The notes below the pieces were generated by a model. The model was not told where the DNA came from. It saw only the letters and a program-made list of their open reading frames with translations, and made no database searches. From Carnegiea gigantea (lineage: Eukaryota; Streptophyta; Magnoliopsida; Caryophyllales; Cactaceae), in assembly GCA_029747015.1 (NCBI GenBank), contig JAKOGI010000125.1, positions 374,001 to 438,000 on the forward strand: DNA of 64,000 bases, in the 5' to 3' direction. Within the stretch, counting starts at the first letter, position 1; every line of letters begins with the position of its first letter. Below, piece by piece: positions 1 to 10,310 of the stretch. The position numbers and the translations under genes were made by a program.

Positions 1-934
1 AGAAGAAAAAAATAAGGCTATTATTATTTAATTTGTAAATAGATGCAATAAGTATATGAGGTCTTTTTAAACTATTCGATAAAAATGACTAATTATTATT
101 GTTAAGAGGGATAAATTAGAAAAAGTCAAAATTAAGGATATAATGTTCGGATCAAGTAGACAGGTTCGGGTTCAGGTCAAGTTTGACCCGCTAATTTGTG
201 AATTTTTCAAGTTTAATTTATTTCAGATCGAGAACATTGTGTTCAAAATTTAAAATTTTCGGACGAATTTGAATGAAATTTTTGGGTCGGACTAATTTTT
301 ACGAGGCTTAATTTAAAGTATCATACTAAGGACCCCAAATTCAAGCCAACTTACGCGATACTTCCCTTCGTCTTTTACGCATGCCCAACACCGCGACTTA
401 GTTTGCAAGTGTAATGAAAATAGCTAAAAAAAAAGTAAATCAATCTCACATTTTTGAAATGATAATGCTTCCTGTATGAATTACAGTAGGTTTTGTGGTC
501 ACGGTCCTAATCTCCGGGCCAAAATTTTGGCTAAATTAGTTTTCTTATCAGAGCATAGGCAACAGGAACTGTCGATGAAGTTTTTTTTTTAACAAAAAAA
601 GGTAAATGTAATTTCGATAAAAAATTTTTATCAACATTTCTGTCGGACTTGTTGATTATGATAGTGGACTCTAACTATACATTCCATTTATTTTCTTGTC
701 TTTCCTATGCACCTGGAGGTGCAAGGGTCAATAAATGAAACAAGGAATTAACAGTCTCAAAAATTTCTATTAGTTATGTTAATTATTTAGCACTCATATA
801 GCTCGTGCTAGTTCATAACCGTAACCAACTTGACTTTTATTATTTTTAAAAGTATGTTTATCCTTATATTTTAAAATTTAGAATGACAAAAATTTCAAGA
901 TATTGCTTCAATCTTTATATTTTTGTAAGATATA
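1..934. other. AT-rich intergenic sequence
   Basis: No gene or bounded element is visible. Positions 120-330 hold degenerate GGTTCGGGTTCAGG-like sequence that resembles other diffuse repeats in this window (44.58-44.86 kb, 47.2-47.45 kb), but no ends can be placed. Confidence 0.5.
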
Positions 935-1330
935 GGCCCTGTTCTTTTCGTAGGTTATTTCAGATTTATCAACCTCAACCCACTTCAACCTACTTCAACC
1001 TACTTCAACCCACCTGGAAAAAAAAAACCGACCTCAACTCACTTCAATCAACCTAAACCCACTTCAACCACCTTCAACTCACCCCTTCATAAATTTAATA
1101 ATTTGTAAAGTGTCATGTAAGATTTAATTATTTTTGCAACATAGTATGATTTGAAAATGGTGGAAATTTGTAAGTAAATTAGGGTGGTTAAAAAGGTGAA
1201 GTAGGTTGAAGTAGGTTGAGGTGGGTTGAAGTACATTAAAGTGGGTTGAATTTTATTGATGTGATAAATTAAACATGGTTAAACTAATGAAAGGAGGTTG
1301 AAGTAGATTGAGGTTGATATTTTTGAATTG
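935..1330. repeat. Inverted-repeat tract of CTTCAACCYA / GGTTGAAGTRGG units (MITE-like)
   Basis: It opens with GGCCCTGTTCTTTTCGTAGG. The left half has repeated CACTTCAACC units (about 970-1085) and the right half has the complementary GGTTGAAGTRGG units (about 1200-1320), so the strand can fold on itself. The same opening motif and repeat vocabulary recur at 4906-5483 and 31622-31832. The right boundary here is uncertain. It is probably a nonautonomous DNA transposon; no coding capacity is seen. Confidence 0.5.
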
Positions 1331-2429
1331 ACTAGATACAATTCCATTTTGTTGATTATCATAATGCATTAGGCAGTATTGATTAGATGCGATTCCACTT
1401 TAATTTTCAAATTATCATCATCATATTTTGCTGTCACACGTTTTTCAAATTACATCATATTTTTATTATTTTCCACAACCTAATTTTTCGTATTTTATAA
1501 AATTAGGAAAAACCTAATGTAACGCCCCGCCCGAAGGGGGACGGGCGCATTACTGCCGTGGACGCTCGATTAGGGGCATCCACAAGGCTCTATGATCTTA
1601 AGTAACTTATTGATAGCAGCGGAAACTCTAATCACAGTCTAACGAAAGTTCGGGCCGGTAATTCTAAAACATACATTGCATATATACTTAAACCATATAC
1701 AAAATATTCTTACATATATCCAAATCAAAATACAAAACTGTATTTACTAAATATAATCCATAAAATATACATATAACGAGCCCTCTAGGTCCAAATAAGT
1801 TCTCTTAATGTTCCTATGGTCCCTTTTGGTTTCCAGAACCTGAAAAATGGTGAGGTCATGAGCTCATCGAACCCAGTGAATATCCCTTACCTTCCCCGTT
1901 GTTACACTTTACACATTAACCGGTTAACACATAATCACACAGTACAGGTAACTCATGACACATGGACAGAACATATCATATGGCATGTACAAGCTGATAT
2001 AAGAATATTCATATGCTTCAAAAACCAAAATAAATTCATACCTTCCATATCTAATATGTTCACAAATGTCACAAATACACACAACATCTTTATGTCATGG
2101 AACGGGCAATTAGCGTAGCTTAGTCGTACTTGTCCCATACCAAGTACGATTTAAGGACTCTCGTTTTCATTTAAGTCCCTGAACAGACTCTACTGTTAGT
2201 CTATTCACTAAACTAACCATGATTGTCCCATACCAATCATGTCATTTGGGCTCATAGTCCTCACTAGAGTCCAAAAGAAACAAAATCTGCAAAGCAACCT
2301 AACGGCTAGCCCATAACCATAATTGGCACATACATCAAATCAACGTTATCACAAAAGTTCACATAAACACATAAATGTATCTTAAAATCAATTACAAGCT
2401 CATAGGTGTTTTGAATGAACCTTCACCTC

Positions 2430-2660
2430 CAAATCCAAAGCCCAATTTAAATCCAAAAGGATTTCCACATCATAACTAAAGTCCAAATTCAATCCAAAAC
2501 CAATTTCATGACATAACCAAAGTCCAAACCCAATGCAATTACCATTTTCATAACATATCCAAAGTTCACATCCAATTCCAAAGTCCAAATTCAAGCCGAA
2601 AACAACTTCATAACATATCCAAAGTCCAAATCCAAGCCAAAACCAATTTCACAACACATC
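2430..2660. repeat. Degenerate minisatellite inside the solo LTR
   Basis: The phrases TCATAACATATCCAAAGT and AAATCCAAGCCAAAACCAA recur about four times with variation at an interval of roughly 50-80 bp. It lies wholly inside the 1518-4781 LTR. Confidence 0.5.
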
Positions 2661-3340
2661 ACATATTCTTAACTGAATGCAAAACTTTTAGTTTAGGGGA
2701 AATCAACTCATGGCTCACACAAAGAACCATCACAACGTAGGGGTGACAAACACATCCTGGTGGCCCAACTACGGCTCAAACATATGGTACTAACCAATGG
2801 TGGACCAGCCGCAACTCATTCATATAGTCCCAACCAGACACCCAACGCTCTGAAGGACGCAAACTGCCCACAATACAAACCATGAAATCGCATTCATATC
2901 CTAGTAAGTTGAGGCCGAAACTCTCCTCACTAGGGACCCACATGGCTCACACACAAACATAAGGTCGACATTCATATCCCAGGGGATTGGTTATAGTCTC
3001 TCCTACTAGGCGACCTGAACATAACGACAGTCACTACTATGGCCATAGCTCTAGAATGCTCTGTAATAGCCTCAGACAAGACATGAACCTCATTCCCCAA
3101 AAACATAATTTAAGAAAATCGTATAATCCATTGAATCATATTTTGTTTTCAATGACGCTTAATTCCACAATTTGAACAAAAACGTAATCAAAACAAAGCA
3201 TAATTCCATTCAAAATACTTTCACAAGTTTCCCATGCTTCATCGCACAATCAAAATTCTTAGGAAGCTCAACAATGGCCTTTTCATATCGAATTTACGGA
3301 GTAAACATACAAATAATCCATGATTACGCTAAACAAAGTA

Positions 3341-4030
3341 CTTTAACTCAAAAATTCATAACTTACAGTATACACATCCAATCTTCACCAAACTTTGCAG
3401 GAAGTTGACAAATAACATATAGATTCCAACGTATTAATTTCATGATTTTTGTCCAAGCCAGTCATTCCCAGAAATTCAAACAGTCAGCCAAAATACTCAA
3501 AAATCTGTGAATTAAACTCAAAAATTCATAACTTTTAGCATACACAACCAAAATTCACAACAATTTACCAGAAAACACCAACTATTATGAGGAATGTACA
3601 GTAATATTTTGATAATTTTTCTCTAAGCAAGTCCTTCAAAATAATTAAAATAGTAACCAAAAACCATGCACCCAAAACAGGGCAGTAGCAATAAAAAATT
3701 CATAAATCTTAAAATACACATCTAAAATTCATGAAAATTCACAGGATACTTCTAGACATCAGTGTTATTTTACAGTAAAAATTGCATAATTTTTCTCCAA
3801 CCCATTAGCTCACAGTAATTCCAAACACCATCTGAATTTACACACTAAAAACAGGGTAGTTTCAAATAAAAATTCATAACTTACAAACTACACATCTAGA
3901 ATTCACGAAAATTTACAGAAAGTTGCCTAATACCATGAGTAACCTACAGTAAAAATTTCAGGATTTTTCAAGCATCCAAAAATTCCCATAAAATCTGATA
4001 GTAGCACATTATCAACAAAATCGAAATTCC
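3341..4030. repeat. Tandem array, period about 170-174 bp, about 4 copies
   Basis: The anchor AAAATTCATA occurs at 3351, 3521, 3695 and 3869 (intervals 170, 174, 174). After each anchor the same order follows: ACACATC or ACACAACC, then AAAATTTACAG-like, then AGTAAAAATT or AGTAATATTT, then a T-rich TTTTTC segment. Copies are diverged but collinear. The array is internal to the solo LTR. Confidence 0.7.
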
Positions 4031-4369
4031 ACCCTATTTTTCTACTATATTATTCAACCAAATATAAGTAACCAACCCAAAATCCATAGTATAGCATGTG
4101 TTTGGCTGAATTCAGAACATACCTATTAATTCACAACGTCCACATCACTCACAAATCACAAATAAACATGAAAGTTTTAGTAGTAGGTTTCTAACAAATT
4201 GATTTAGGATTCTAATCCAATAAACCCTAAAACCTCAGATTCAAAGTTTCAATTCGAATTCAATTTTGCAAATTCAAACATAAATCTCAAATTAATCTCC
4301 CCCTAAACAATTTTAGGGTTAGAGAAAGTAAAAATTACTCACCTTAGTTGATTTCCAAACCCTAGCTTT

Positions 4370-4640
4370 CTTCTTCTTCTTCTCCTCCTTCTCTTTTCCT
4401 CCTCCTTCTTCCTCTTCTTCTCTCTCTTTTCCTCCCTCTCTGCGTGGTGTGCGTGTGTTGAAGAAAACTAGAGAACCCCCTCCCCTTTCTAATTCACGCA
4501 TAAAAGAGATAATCCCCCCTCCCCATTTTCTTTTCTTTTTCCTTTTTTTTCGCCCCCCTTTTTTTGGTTTTCTTTTCCATTTCTTTTTTTTTCCTCTTTC
4601 TTCTTCTTTTTTTTTAAAAAAAAATAAAATGAACCATACT
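4370..4640. repeat. Polypyrimidine low-complexity stretch in the solo LTR
   Basis: CTT/CTC-rich then T-rich sequence on +. On the minus strand it is a purine-rich leader ending near a GGTGAGTAAT splice-donor-like site (about 4334-4345), reminiscent of a transcribed LTR leader. Confidence 0.4.
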
Positions 4641-4905
4641 ATAATTAATTATTCCCCAAACATAATCATATTAACTTAAATCACACGTCTATATCGAAAT
4701 AAAACACTTAAAATACATAAATATAAAACACGTATTCACATATTAATCGAAATTAGTAACGGAAATTTTCGGGGTGTTACACCTAATGTTATATTTTCAA
4801 CCAACTCCTACATTTAAAAGTAACAACAAATCTATATTGATGATATATTTTGTAACACTTACGATCATACTATTTTCTTTTGTTACATCTGAATTTTTCG
4901 AATAC

Positions 4906-5483
4906 GGGCCTATTATTGTCGTCGGTAAATTTGGGCGGGTAAAAGGGTAAGGTGGGTTGAAGTAGGTTGAGGTCGGTTGAAGTACGTTGAGGTCAGTTGA
5001 AGTAGATTAAATTTTTTTAATGTCATAAATTAAACTTTAGTTGATAGTAGAAGTGGGTTGAAGTGGATTGAAATGAATTTAGGTTGGTATTTTCAAATTT
5101 ATCCAAAAAAAAGACACGTATATAAAAAGTTGTCATCAATAAATTTTGTAACCCAAATCGTTAAAAATAATTGACAAGTTGTGCCGGCCTTCAACTATCA
5201 GAAAAATAGTTACAAAATTGTGAAATTACCATTCAGTAAAAAAAATACACTAAAAATTACAATAACTTCATAAAAAATCACACATAATTACATTCTCATT
5301 ATTTTAACCCATTTCAACCCACCACAAAAAAATATACCAACTTCAACCCATTTCAACCTATTTCAACTCACTTCAACCCATTTTAATTCACCTTAAAAAA
5401 ATACTAATTTTAATCTATCTCAATTTACCTTAGTCCACTTCAATATTTTACCCACTTTTATTTACCGACACAAAAAATAGGCC
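4906..5483. mobile_element. MITE-like element with inverted ends
   Basis: The left end GGGCCTATTATTGTCGTCGG is matched in inverse by the right end (reverse complement GGCCTATTTTTTGTGTCGG). TAC flanks both sides. The arms are made of GGTTGAAGTAGG units on the left and CACTTCAACCC units on the right. It belongs to the family seen at 935 and 31622. Confidence 0.55.
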
Positions 5484-7238
5484 TACAGTAACGGGCGAAT
5501 GGCTTACCAGTCTATAGTCTCTATCAATCAAAAAGTATATAAAGTAAAAGACCAGAGAATATGTACAGTGTTTATATGCATATGATATGACATGTTATCA
5601 AATTGTTATTTGTTGTCATCTCAATCAGAACTTTAAAAAATTAATTGCACTGATTTCAAAGTTACCCTACACCAAAACTAGATTGACTTCTTGTGGCACA
5701 TTTGTGTAGTTCTAAATTTATAGTTAAAATTTAGAAAATCAACTTAAAAATAATTCAAAGTATAGGGCGAACATGCAAAATATTTCAGACTATAACATTT
5801 TCACATTATGTACTAAAAGTGTGCTCCCTGTTGCATGTTGCATACCGATGTAAACAATACATATCATCGTGCATGCACAAAAAAATACACAATATATCAT
5901 ATATAATATACATAATCTTTATATGTTCGGTACATAAAGGATGAATTGCTTAAAAATTTAACACACACACATATATATATATATATACACACACACGGAC
6001 ACACACACACGTGTGTGTATGTGCACATACACATATACAAATACATATACATATAAACACACACACCAGACAAATGTCATAGAGTCATAGTTTACATTAT
6101 TTTGTACATTTAGCCAAAACTTTGAATCATTGCAAGATTATTTTCTAAATTTTTTTTTCTTTTTTAAGATTAGATTTTTTCAGTGTCATTTTAGTTAATA
6201 TCTACTACATGAAATTTTAGTTATTTTGTGTTTGTAATAGTTAATTATATAGAAATAATTTTTTTGTTACGGAAGATGAAATGATTCTAATTTTTTATTT
6301 TAAAAAACTGCAATAATTCTAATTTTTATTTTCTTTATAAACAAGGTTTTTTACAAGATTATACTCATATCTGAGGACTAATGAGTCTAGCGATGTTAAG
6401 CTTATTACATGACATTAGGTGTGAGATAGTAATGTCTATTGTTTAATTATTCGTCCAAAGAATATTTAGTAAAATTAACTATTGAAATAATCAATCAATT
6501 TAAAATGATAAGAAACATCATAAATTAAAGGAAGAAAGATTTGGATGAAACAAAAAGTATACATTTAAAATTTAAAATAAACCACTAAACTCTATGAAAA
6601 AACATTTAAAATTTAATTAGATCTTTAATAATTTAATGTTCTATTTCAGCCTCTATTCTCCAATACAAGCACATTTTATGTCAGAAAAAACCCTTAAAAT
6701 GCTAGGAAATGGAATAAATAGGTATGTGGCCGGCTGACCCTATCCAAGGGCATATAATAATAGTATTATAGTGAAGATTACCTTTTCAAATCATGGGACC
6801 ATTTACATGACAAATTAAAGCAAAAGCTCAAAGCCAGTATATGAATTATGACTGCAACACCAAGAACAGGCAAGATAGGGATAGCCTAGACGTCCTCCTC
6901 ATTTCTTTCCCACAATGGTCCTCAAATTTTCCTAGGTAACTGCAAGCTCCACAATAAATCTCTAGGAGATTTTTTTTCCCATTGTTTATGACTTATACAA
7001 GGAAGGTGACTTCCCCCCTATAACTATGAATGCAATTGAAACTAGCTCAGCAGATTAAGATAGGATCTAATTTATGGTATAGTCTTTAACGTCAAAACAG
7101 CTGAACAGTTTTCAAAGTCATCAAGAGTTAGGCCTTAAGCAAAGAAATCTTAAATTTTAAATGTCGATGATGCAAATGCATTTAAAAACGTGATGAATGA
7201 TATTAGTATGTCTTGAAAGGGTAGATTTACCAATTTAT
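5484..7238. other. Intergenic sequence with one compound microsatellite
   Basis: AT-rich. I see no gene, RNA gene or bounded transposon apart from the dinucleotide tract listed separately. Confidence 0.5.
5961..6067. repeat. Compound (AC)n(AT)n(AC)n(GT)n microsatellite
   Basis: Alternating AC, AT, AC, then GT and AC/AT tracts, read directly. Confidence 0.9.
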
Positions 7239-7249
7239 TACTCGTATTT

Positions 7250-7842
7250 AGGGGTGGGTAATGGACTGGGCCGGGCCGGATTGGTCCGGCCTATTAACTA
7301 AACTGGTCGGGGTGGATCCAGTTCATTTATTAATGGCTTAGGCTGGGTTATGGGTCAAATGAACCTGGCCCGCTCATAACCCGCCCATTACTACCTAAGG
7401 AGTGTTATTGGTTAGTTAATTTTTCAACTAATGTATTTGTAATTTTCCAACCAAATTAAACAAGTCCAAACTCAATGTTAGAAAATACACAATCAAACTA
7501 ATAGACAGGTTGGGTTAAGTCGGCGTATGGGCGGTCCGCGTTGGGCCCGTTTAAAACGGAACAAACTTACGCAAAACAACTGTGTATAATAGTTATTGTT
7601 ATGTACAAAGTATTGGTAATGAGGTTAACTAATTGAAACATGTAAACTAGCGTATCAATTAGGTTAAAAATAATGAGTCACTAAATGGACCGTTAATGGG
7701 TCCGCCTAGTCTGATCCGTTAATATGCCTTAATGGGCTGATCCATTAATGACCAAGTCCATTATTAACCTGACCCTTTATTAGCCGTATTTTAAATGGAC
7801 CGATCACTTAACCCAGTGAGTGTCCGATCCGTTATCCACCCT
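7250..7842. mobile_element. Nonautonomous element with 11-bp target duplication
   Basis: Left end AGGGGTGGGTAATGG; the right end, reverse-complemented, reads AGGGTGGATAACGG. TACTCGTATTT is present immediately before (7239-7249) and after (7843-7853) the element. The interior is rich in GGCCGG and ATTAATGGGTC phrases and has no coding frame. An 11-bp duplication is longer than usual for MULEs (about 9) or hATs (8), so the class is open. A related degenerate copy lies at about 61132-61572. Confidence 0.65.
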
Positions 7843-7853
7843 TACTCGTATTT

Positions 7854-8510
7854 GAATTCGTCTTCAATTTTGCTTGTTTCACTCATATGTCCACGTTTTC
7901 ATTAATATGATCAAACTGGAGTTGACTAAAGACAGCAAGGATCCAGCCATAAATCGAACCAAGTGACATATGTACGATGTTGGTTACGCTACCTATTCAA
8001 TCCAGGCAGTCTGAAACTCTTGAAAACAGAAAATTGTTTTAAAAAATAATTGAAACGTGGAATTGTTAGTGTAATTGGTCCTAGTTTGTTCGCCTTCCGT
8101 GCCCTTTCCTTGCTAGTTTTTAGCAAATATGATGACATTGTTAAGTAATCATCACGTGATGGACCCATCAATTTTTTAGTGTTTTAAGGTAATTTGGTCG
8201 TTAGCATTAGTTGTTATGAGATGCGCAGGTTAGTGATTGTTAACCAGTTTAATTAGAATCTCACTTAAGTTTTTACCTTAAAATCATAGCTTAATAATGT
8301 ACAAGGAATGCTATTATTGTGACGAACGTTATTTAATTAATCAAATAAAATTTATCGTATTTTTCGGAGACAAAAATGAATCATAACGAATAAAATGAAT
8401 TTCAATTCAAAATCCTTGCATTCCTGTGAAGATTTTATTGGTTATTAAATAACCCAATATTTTCATATTGGCTTCAAAATTTTCGAATTTTGCACATGAT
8501 AGAGTCAATC
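7854..8510. other. Intergenic sequence
   Basis: AT-rich; nothing recognisable. It ends at ACAAGTTCT (8511-8519), the left copy of a SINE target duplication. Confidence 0.5.
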
Positions 8511-8519
8511 ACAAGTTCT

Positions 8520-8588
8520 ATTTTTTTTTTTTTTAAATCTTGAATCCTCCATTTCACTGAAATTGAACTACTGTTAGTCTAATAAGAG
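8520..8588 (-). mobile_element. SINE, 3' part (tail end), minus strand; split by insertions
   Basis: A T run at about 8521-8535 on + is the A-tail of a minus-strand SINE. The sequence AACTACTGTTAGTCTAATAA that follows matches the intact paralogue at 48579-48728 (GAGTTACTGTTAATCCAATAA). The SINE continues at 12994 after the copia element and at 13609 after a MITE. Its own target duplication is ACAAGTTCT (8511-8519) and ACAAGTTTT (13662-13670). Confidence 0.7.
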
Positions 8589-9173
8589 TGTTGGGTTTTA
8601 TGGTCCAAAATCTCGAGTATCGGCAAGGAGAGCCCATACTGCACAGACACGAGCGTGCCAAGACGAAGAGCCGAAGACGGAGCAAACAGCAAAGTGGCAC
8701 GGGGGTGCCGTGCCATGTGGCACGGTCGTGCCCCGGCCAATTTTTTGCCGCCTTGTTTTGGCGGTTAGGGTTTGGCGTTGAGGTGTTTTCTCTGCGGCGG
8801 CTAGGGCTTTTTCAAAGGGGGGAAAACCCTATTTTTCAGGCTCTATAAAAGGAGGGTCAGGCCTAGGTTCTAAAATACTTCAGTACTCATAAATACATTG
8901 AGAGGTAAAAATAGTTTGCGAGAGATTACAATAGAGAGAGATTATAAGTCTGCTCTTAGATCGAATCACCGAGGTGATTGTGATCGTGGTGTACTTTCCG
9001 ACTCATAGTGGATTGTTTTGGTGCTGTCGCCGTCCGTGGTTTTTCCCATATTGGGTTTTCCACGTTAAATTCCTATGTTCTTATTCTCTTCCTATTATTC
9101 TGTTGTTTTGTTAACTGAATTTCTGATTTTCTATCGCTTCCGCTATACTGTTACTCTGATATTAATCCTAACA
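8589..9173 (+). repeat. 5' LTR of element A (585 bp)
   Basis: TG...CA ends, with a TATA-like CTATAAAAGG near 8844. Similar along its length to 12408-12993 with scattered substitutions, so the insertion is not recent. Confidence 0.85.
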
Positions 9174-9174
9174 A

Positions 9175-9187
9175 GTGGTATCAGAGT
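9175..9187 (+). other. Primer binding site, initiator tRNA-Met type
   Basis: TGGTATCAGAGTC lies 1-2 bases after the LTR. TGGTATCAGAGC is the usual complement of the plant initiator tRNA-Met 3' end; there is one late change here. Confidence 0.85.
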
Positions 9188-9319
9188 CGGAGTCATTGAT
9201 CTGGATTTCGAGCATTCTCTTGAAGGATGTTTCTCATTGATATTGAGAATTTTGACGTCACAACAAGATCGATTTTGCTGTATTCGTCCATTCCAAGGAA
9301 TTTGGTCTAAGGTGGAGTT

Positions 9320-10017
9320 TGTTGGGATTTGTCCCAAATTTATTTGCCGGTTTTGGAAATAAATAAAGTTATTTCCTTTTTGAAGATTATTGCTTGGCAC
9401 CCAAGGCTCAAGTTGTGTGGTTGGAGATATTCTATTTTATGAAAATTATATTATTCCATATTTTGTATTGAATATCTTTTTTCTTTTTAGGTAAAGATGA
9501 TGCTTGGTGGTCAAGACATATGTTTGCGGTTAGGGTTGAACCCTTGGTACCTGTGAGGCTTCTCTATAAATACTAGGTTGTTTAACCTTGTTTGGTGCGG
9601 GGCAATTTGGGAGTGCCTCTTGTGCGGGGCAATTTAGGAGTGCCTCTTGTGCGGGGCAATTTGGGAGTGCCTGTGGGCACTTCCCTTTTTCTATTCCACA
9701 TTGAGAGTTAGAGTTAGTGTTGAGAGATTTTCGTTGTAGTTGATCTCTTTCTTGGGTGTTTGCTTTGAGATCTTTATCTCTCTTGTTGTTGATCTCTTTC
9801 TTGGGCATTTGCTTTGAGATCGTTTTGTACTCACTCAAATCATAGTGGATTTTGTGCCGTTGTTGCCGCCCGTGGTTTTCTCCCGATTTGGGTTTCCACG
9901 TAAAAATCATGTGCCCCATTCTATCTTTTTCGTTCTTGTTTTATATTCTCCAATATCTACATCCTTTATCGCTTCCGCATATACCATACTCGAATTTCAA
10001 TTAGTATTTTCTTAATA
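9320..10017 (+). mobile_element. Family-B LTR embedded inside element A
   Basis: It starts TGTTGGGATTTGTCCC and runs collinearly with the LTRs of the array at 40901-44104, sharing the CTATAAATACTAGG promoter-like motif, GAGAGATTTTCGTTGTA, and GGTTTTCTCCC...TTTCCACGTAAA. It ends TTCTTAATA instead of TTCCTAACA. It is preceded by the same PPT phrase (GGAATTTGGTCYAAGGTGGAG) and followed directly by a PBS, so it sits in an internal-LTR-internal arrangement like the array. It is longer than the array LTRs, partly through a 27-bp triplication. Confidence 0.8.
9595..9680 (+). repeat. 27-bp tandem triplication in the embedded LTR
   Basis: GTGCGGGGCAATTTGGGAG starts at 9595, 9622 and 9649 (one A/G change in the middle copy). 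The array LTRs have a single copy of the equivalent segment. Confidence 0.85.
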
Positions 10018-10310
10018 AGTGGTATCAGAGCCGATGGTGCGTTCGACTAGGCGATAAAGGTGTGGCATGGTGGACCCCATGGACGAGCTTGGTGAAGTGA
10101 CACGCAGGTGTTGATCGAACGGTAATACGTGTGCTGCAGCGTGGGTTGGTGGTGTGGATAAGGTCTTGATGGTGGTGGCTTGACACCTTGATAAAGACTT
10201 CCGCTCAAGGGGGAGCTTGTGCATTGATGTGGTGTGAAAGAGACTCATGGATGAGGGGGAGATTGTTGGGAATGTCATACATAAAGAAGTCCCACATTGG
10301 GAGTTTGAGT
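10018..10310 (+). mobile_element. TRIM-like internal segment plus start of a third LTR type
   Basis: A second PBS (TGGTATCAGAGC at 10019-10030) opens a non-coding segment of about 245 bp. It ends in a purine tract (about 10250-10263, GATGAGGGGGAGAT), followed by TGTTGGGAATGTC...AAGTCCCACATTGGG at 10264-10310. That last phrase is typical of the LTR starts of several plant TRIM and copia families. Only the first 47 bp of this LTR remain before the sequence jumps to pol. Confidence 0.65.

Larger units (their letters stand above)
1518..4781. mobile_element. Long solo LTR (about 3.26 kb), gypsy/chromovirus-type ends
   Basis: The block starts TGTAACGCCCC and ends GGGGTGTTACA (TG...CA, near-perfect short inverted ends). 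It is flanked on both sides by CCTAA (1513-1517 and 4782-4786), a 5-bp target duplication as made by LTR-retrotransposon integrases. No PBS, PPT or pol-like reading frame is inside, and the only repeats are internal tandem ones, so a solo LTR is the simplest reading. Read on the minus strand it begins TGTAACACCCCGAAAATTTC, which looks like plant gypsy LTR starts. A nonautonomous TIR transposon with a 5-bp duplication is the alternative. Short open frames at 1816-2118, 2987-3408 and 4319-4679 look incidental. Confidence 0.65.

Noticed and set aside
1816..2118. 100-codon open frame starting MVPFGFQNLKNGEV
   Set aside because: Lies inside the solo LTR, has no recognisable domain, and its codon use is that of AT-rich noncoding sequence.
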